64,000 nucleotides of DNA. Origin: Egicoccus sp035462025. Lineage in GTDB: Bacteria; Actinomycetota; Nitriliruptoria; Nitriliruptorales; Nitriliruptoraceae. Under the pieces are notes generated by a model. The model had not been told where the DNA came from, did not search any database, and saw only the letters and a program-made list of their open reading frames with translations. The DNA is taken from positions 1 through 64,000 of the forward strand of contig DATHUR010000139.1 in the NCBI GenBank assembly GCA_035462025.1, in the 5' to 3' direction. Both the position numbers and the translations under genes were made by a program. Positions 60,537-64,000 of this stretch are shown in pieces. Every line of letters starts with the position of its first letter. Position 1 is the first letter of the stretch.

Positions 60537-62603
60537 ATGGGTCAGGTCGACAACGGGGCATCTGTGCCCGCGGACGGGACACCCGGCGGCGTCTCGCCCC
60601 GGGTCTACGCCGCCCTGCTCAAGAACCGCGACTTCCGCAACCTCGGGTTGTCGACCTTCGCGTCGGCCCTCGGCGACTGGATCGGGTTCCTGGCGATCCT
60701 GGCGCTGACCGAGGACATCCTGGGCACGACGCGTGCCGCCGCGTTCGCGGTCTCCGGCGTCATGGCCGCCCGCGTGCTGCCGAGCATGCTGCTCGGTCCC
60801 GTCGCCGGCGTATTCGTCGACCGCTGGGACCGCAAACGGCTGATGATCGCGTGCGACGTCGGCCGCGGCCTGGTCATGGTCTTGATCCCGTTCAGCAACG
60901 AGATCCTGACCCTGCTGCTCGCGACGCTGGTCATCGAGGTCATGTCGTCGCTGTTCGGGCCGGCCAAGGACGCGGTCTTTCCGACCCTGGTGCCCCGCTC
61001 GCAACTGGTCGTGGCCAACCAGCTCAACCTGATCGTCACCTACGGCACGCTGCCGCTCGGCGGTGTGCTGTTCGCCAGCCTGGTCGGGCTGGCCGGACCG
61101 CTGTCGTCGACGATTCCGTACCTCGCCGAGCGGCCGACGGCGCTGCCGATCTGGTTCAACGCCGTCTCCTTCCTCGCCTCGGCCCCGCTGATCGCGCGCC
61201 TGCACGCACCGGCGCCGGCGAGGCGTGCCGGCGGCGCCTCGGCGCCGAGCGCCTGGGACGAGCTGCGCGAAGGCTTTGCGTTCATCGGCCACCACCCCAT
61301 CATCCGGGCGCTGATCGTGGGCGTCATGGTCGCGTTCGCCGCGGCCGGCGCGGTCATCTCGACGGGGCAGTTCTTCGCCAGGGTCCTGCGCTCGGGCAAC
61401 TCCGGCTTCGGGATCCTCGTCGCCGTGGTCGGCATCGGGCTGGTCGTCGGCCTGGTCGCCAGTGCCGGACTGAGTACGAGGCTCGCGCCCGAGCGCCTGT
61501 TCGCGCCCGGGATCGGTGTCGCCGGCGGGGCCCTGATCGTCACGGCCCTGATGCCGACGCTGCCGCTGGCCGCGGGCCCCGCGATGCTCATGGGCGCGGG
61601 CGCCGGAGTGTCCTTCATCGTCGGTTACACGATTCTGCAGTCGCGAGCCGACGACCGCATCCGGGGCCGAACGTTCGGGGCGATGAACTCGGGTGTGCGG
61701 TTCTCGATCTTCGCCTCGACGACCGCCGCGCCGTTCCTGGTCGGCGTGATCGGCCGCGAGCGGGCGTTCGAGGGCTACACGATCGGCGGGGTGCGGATCA
61801 CCCTGATGGCGGCCGGCGTGCTGGCCCTCGGCGGCGCGGTGCTCACCGGGCGTTCACTCCACCGTGCCGTTGCCACCCACCCCGAGTACGACCGCCCCCT
61901 CGGTGACCGGGCCGTCCCGGCCGCGGCCGCCGGCCAGGGCCTGTTCGTGGTCTTCGAGGGTGGGGACGGGACGGGCAAGTCGACCCAGATCCGCCTGTTG
62001 CGCGCGGCCGTCGAACGCGAAGGCCGAGACGTCCTCGTCACCCGCGAACCCGGCGGCACACCGATCGGCGAACACGTCCGCGAGATCCTGCTCTCGCGCG
62101 ACTCGGACGCGATGGTCGACCGCACCGAGGCCCTGCTGTACGCGGCCTCGCGGGCGCAGCACGTCGAGCAGGTGATCCGGCCCGCGCTCGAGCACGGGAC
62201 GGTGGTGCTGTGCGACCGGTTCGTCGACTCCTCGGTCGTCTATCAGGGCGCCGGCCGTGGCCTGGGCGAGGCGGCCGTCGAACGTCTCAACCAGTGGGCG
62301 ACCGGGGGCCTCACCGCCGACCTCGTGGTCCTGCTCGACCTCGACGCCGACGAGAGCCTGCTGCGGGTCGAGGGCGAACCGGACCGCCTCGAGGCCGCCG
62401 GCCTGCCGTTCCATCGCACGGTCGCCAAGGCGTACCGTCGCCGCGCCGAGAAGGACCCCTCGCGCTACCTCGTGCTCGATGCCCGCCTGCCGGTCGAGAC
62501 CCTCCACGAGCGGATTCGCCAGGCCGTGCTGGCCCGGCTCGAACCGGCCGGCGTCGGCCTCGGCGGTCACCGGGTCGAGGACGGCCGGGAGGGCGACGCA
62601 TGA
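60537..62603 (+). CDS. tmk: MFS transporter fused to thymidylate kinase
   Basis: A 688-residue fusion. Residues about 25-440 form a 12-helix MFS transporter (FASALGDWIGFLAILALTED, VFVDRWDRKRLMIACD). From residue 470 a complete dTMP kinase begins: P-loop EGGDGTGKSTQ (474-484), REPGGTPIGEHVRE, DRFVDSSVVYQGAGRGL, then ARYLVLDA-type tail (SRYLVLDARLP). It makes dTDP. Such fusions next to topA are known in Streptomyces. A TAGTGT -10 box lies only 10 bases before the ATG. The stop overlaps holB (ATGA). Confidence 0.94.
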   Translation: MGQVDNGASVPADGTPGGVSPRVYAALLKNRDFRNLGLSTFASALGDWIGFLAILALTEDILGTTRAAAFAVSGVMAARVLPSMLLGPVAGVFVDRWDRKRLMIACDVGRGLVMVLIPFSNEILTLLLATLVIEVMSSLFGPAKDAVFPTLVPRSQLVVANQLNLIVTYGTLPLGGVLFASLVGLAGPLSSTIPYLAERPTALPIWFNAVSFLASAPLIARLHAPAPARRAGGASAPSAWDELREGFAFIGHHPIIRALIVGVMVAFAAAGAVISTGQFFARVLRSGNSGFGILVAVVGIGLVVGLVASAGLSTRLAPERLFAPGIGVAGGALIVTALMPTLPLAAGPAMLMGAGAGVSFIVGYTILQSRADDRIRGRTFGAMNSGVRFSIFASTTAAPFLVGVIGRERAFEGYTIGGVRITLMAAGVLALGGAVLTGRSLHRAVATHPEYDRPLGDRAVPAAAAGQGLFVVFEGGDGTGKSTQIRLLRAAVEREGRDVLVTREPGGTPIGEHVREILLSRDSDAMVDRTEALLYAASRAQHVEQVIRPALEHGTVVLCDRFVDSSVVYQGAGRGLGEAAVERLNQWATGGLTADLVVLLDLDADESLLRVEGEPDRLEAAGLPFHRTVAKAYRRRAEKDPSRYLVLDARLPVETLHERIRQAVLARLEPAGVGLGGHRVEDGREGDA

Positions 62604-63772
62604 CGACCTGGGACGACGTCCTCGGCCAGCCCGCGGCCGTCGCCGCGCTCCGGGCCGCCCTGTCCGCGGACGAGGTGGCGCACGCCTGGCTGCTGATCGG
62701 CGCGCGAGGAGTCGGCCAGCGCGAGTTGACCCGCGCCTTCGCCGCGGCCCTCAACTGCCCCGAGGCCGAGGCCCCGGACCAGGCGTGCGGCGTGTGTCCG
62801 TCCTGCGTGCGCATCGCGCGGGGGACCTCGCCGGTCCAGACCGACCTGGAACCCGAGGGCAGCTTCCACCTGGTCGAGAGCGTGCGCGAGGAGTGGATGC
62901 CGCTGGCGACCCGCACGCTGACCGAGGGACGTCGCCGGGTCCTGCGTGTCGTGGCGGCCGACCGGATGAACGAGGCGGCCCAGAACGCGTTCCTCAAGAT
63001 CCTCGAGGAGCCGCCCCCGTCGGTGGTGTGGGTGCTCGACGCCGAGGACGAGGGCACGCTGCTGGACACCGTCATCTCGCGGTGTCGGCGGCTCGACCTG
63101 GTGCCCTGGGGGCCCGAGGCGATGGAGGCGCTGGCCGAGCGACTGGGCGTGCCCGCCGAACAGCGCATCGCCCTCGGCCGCGCGTCCCTCGGCTCGCCGG
63201 AGCGGTTGCGCGACCTCGCCGACCCCGCCGTCGGCCAGGCCCGCTGGGACCACCTCGCGCTGCTCGACCGGCTCGCGACCGGCGGACCCGGCCAGGTCGT
63301 GCCCGCCGCGAAGGAGGTCGTGAGCTGGGCCAGGTCGCGGATCGCGCCGCTCAAGGAACGCAACCAGGCCGAGCTGTCGCGCCTCGAGGAGGCCTTCGGG
63401 GTCGAGGGCAACCGCGGTTGGCCGCCGGGCGTGAAGCAGCGGCTCACCCGACGGTTCGAGCGGCTGGAGCGGCAGGAACAGCGCCGGGCGCTGGAGTTGT
63501 TCCTCGACGACCTCGCCAGCTACCTGCGCGACCTGCTCGCGGCACAGGCGGGCGCCGGCGCCGACGGGCTCGTCAACCTCGACCACGAGGCAGCCATCCG
63601 TCGCGACGCCCAGCGGATCGCCGCCGCCGACGTGGTCACGGCGCTGCAGGCGGTCGCACGGTGTCGCGAGGCGCTGGAACGCAACGGCAACGCCGAACTC
63701 CAACTCGAGCGCCTGCTGCTGCAACTCGCCCTGCCGTTGTTCGCCGCCGCGGCCCGCGAACGGGCTGGCTGA
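62600..63772 (+). CDS. holB: DNA polymerase III subunit delta prime
   Basis: A 390-residue AAA+ clamp-loader subunit. The P-loop is degenerate (IGARGVGQREL, no Lys), as in delta prime. Zinc-finger cysteines appear in CPEAEAPDQACGVCPSC, then AAQNAFLKILEEPP and SRCRRLDLV (sensor 1). It loads the beta sliding clamp. ATG 62600 overlaps the tmk stop. The tmk-holB order is common in actinobacteria. Confidence 0.93.
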   Translation: MTTWDDVLGQPAAVAALRAALSADEVAHAWLLIGARGVGQRELTRAFAAALNCPEAEAPDQACGVCPSCVRIARGTSPVQTDLEPEGSFHLVESVREEWMPLATRTLTEGRRRVLRVVAADRMNEAAQNAFLKILEEPPPSVVWVLDAEDEGTLLDTVISRCRRLDLVPWGPEAMEALAERLGVPAEQRIALGRASLGSPERLRDLADPAVGQARWDHLALLDRLATGGPGQVVPAAKEVVSWARSRIAPLKERNQAELSRLEEAFGVEGNRGWPPGVKQRLTRRFERLERQEQRRALELFLDDLASYLRDLLAAQAGAGADGLVNLDHEAAIRRDAQRIAAADVVTALQAVARCREALERNGNAELQLERLLLQLALPLFAAAARERAG

Positions 63773-63781
63773 CCGGCCCCG

Positions 63782-64000
63782 TCACACCTCGTGGTGGCCC
63801 GGCTCGCCGCCCGCGAGACGGGCGAGGTCGTCACCCGCCTGACGCAACCGCTCGCTGCCGCTGCCGCGGGCGGCGCCGGCCAGGATGCGCTCGACCGGCT
63901 TGAACAGCAGCGAGCGCACGTCGAGACGCAACGCGAACCGCACGGCGGTGAAGCCCGTCACGCCCCCGGCACCCACCAGGTCCGGTTCGTCGACGAGCCC
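63782..64000 (-). CDS. C-terminal fragment of an unrecognised protein
   Basis: The frame is open to the right edge and ends at TGA (63784-63782). The 72 residues visible (starting GLVDEPDLVGAGGVTG, ending GGEPGHHEV) are partly basic and helical with RFALRLDVRSLLFKPVERIL. No family can be named from the tail. It converges with holB with nine bases between the stops. Confidence 0.6.
   Translation of the reverse strand, partial: GLVDEPDLVGAGGVTGFTAVRFALRLDVRSLLFKPVERILAGAARGSGSERLRQAGDDLARLAGGEPGHHEV

Noticed and set aside
57711..61295. Long antisense open frame opposite topA and tmk
   Set aside because: Shadow of two unmistakable genes on the forward strand; no recognisable domains.

Overview
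The window is a very GC-rich, gene-dense chromosome segment of an actinobacterium. Evidence for this is GTG/ATG/TTG starts, many 4-base ATGA/GTGA stop-start overlaps, a mycothiol glycosyltransferase (MshA-like), a gluABCD-type glutamate transporter, an actinobacterial caa3-type cytochrome oxidase cluster, and the tad pilus plus DUF1998 helicase block known in actinobacteria as the helicase/secretion neighborhood. The order bldG-like STAS / helicase / topA / MFS-tmk / holB resembles the Streptomyces topA region. A deep-branching class such as Nitriliruptoria is my guess only. There is no prophage, insertion sequence or CRISPR array, no rRNA, and no gap above 300 bases between genes.

Layout. 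1-2.9 kb: a redox/sulfur cluster (HTH-TusA-like regulator cut by the left edge, DUF4395, thioredoxin) and an AraC-GyrI regulator with an apparent second translation start inside. 3-10.8 kb: acyl-CoA dehydrogenase, YgfZ, membrane pyrophosphatase HppA, peroxiredoxin, soluble pyrophosphatase, an RsiG-type c-di-GMP-binding anti-sigma factor, asparaginase, an XRE regulator. 10.9-18.1 kb: a FemAB/CelD-like acyltransferase, mshA, ybjN-like, proC, and the glutamate ABC transporter. 18.1-24.0 kb: reverse-strand RNA methyltransferase, lipoprotein, prmA and AI-2E exporter; then a forward ABC exporter.

24.2-34.9 kb is the respiratory block: ctaC (with fused cytochrome c), ctaD (with a CtaF-like tail), ctaE, subunit IV and a blue-copper protein read forward. 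They converge on a reverse operon of ctaA, an SGNH hydrolase and two zinc-ribbon/beta-propeller membrane proteins. A small membrane protein and ctaB follow. 35-39.2 kb: a self-controlled TetR-ABC exporter operon, a selenocysteine tRNA (selC), and an ArsR-like DUF5937 regulator divergent from a tiny basic ORF. 39.2-45.4 kb: M20 dipeptidase, SnoaL-like protein, HAD phosphatase, and two more zinc-ribbon/beta-propeller paralogs. 45.6-54.4 kb: tad pilus genes (cpaE, tadA, fused tadBC, flp, two tadE-like), a class E sortase with a likely substrate, and the helicase. 54.4-64 kb: STAS antagonist, methyltransferase, CPA2 antiporter, lipoprotein, topA, MFS-tmk fusion, holB, and a gene cut by the right edge.

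The points most worth follow-up are selC (the organism should decode UGA as selenocysteine), the RsiG and BldG-like signalling proteins, the four-member zinc-ribbon/propeller family with a shared vicinal Cys-Cys, the sortase/anchor pair, the amicyanin-like copper protein of the oxidase operon, and several sharply defined operators.
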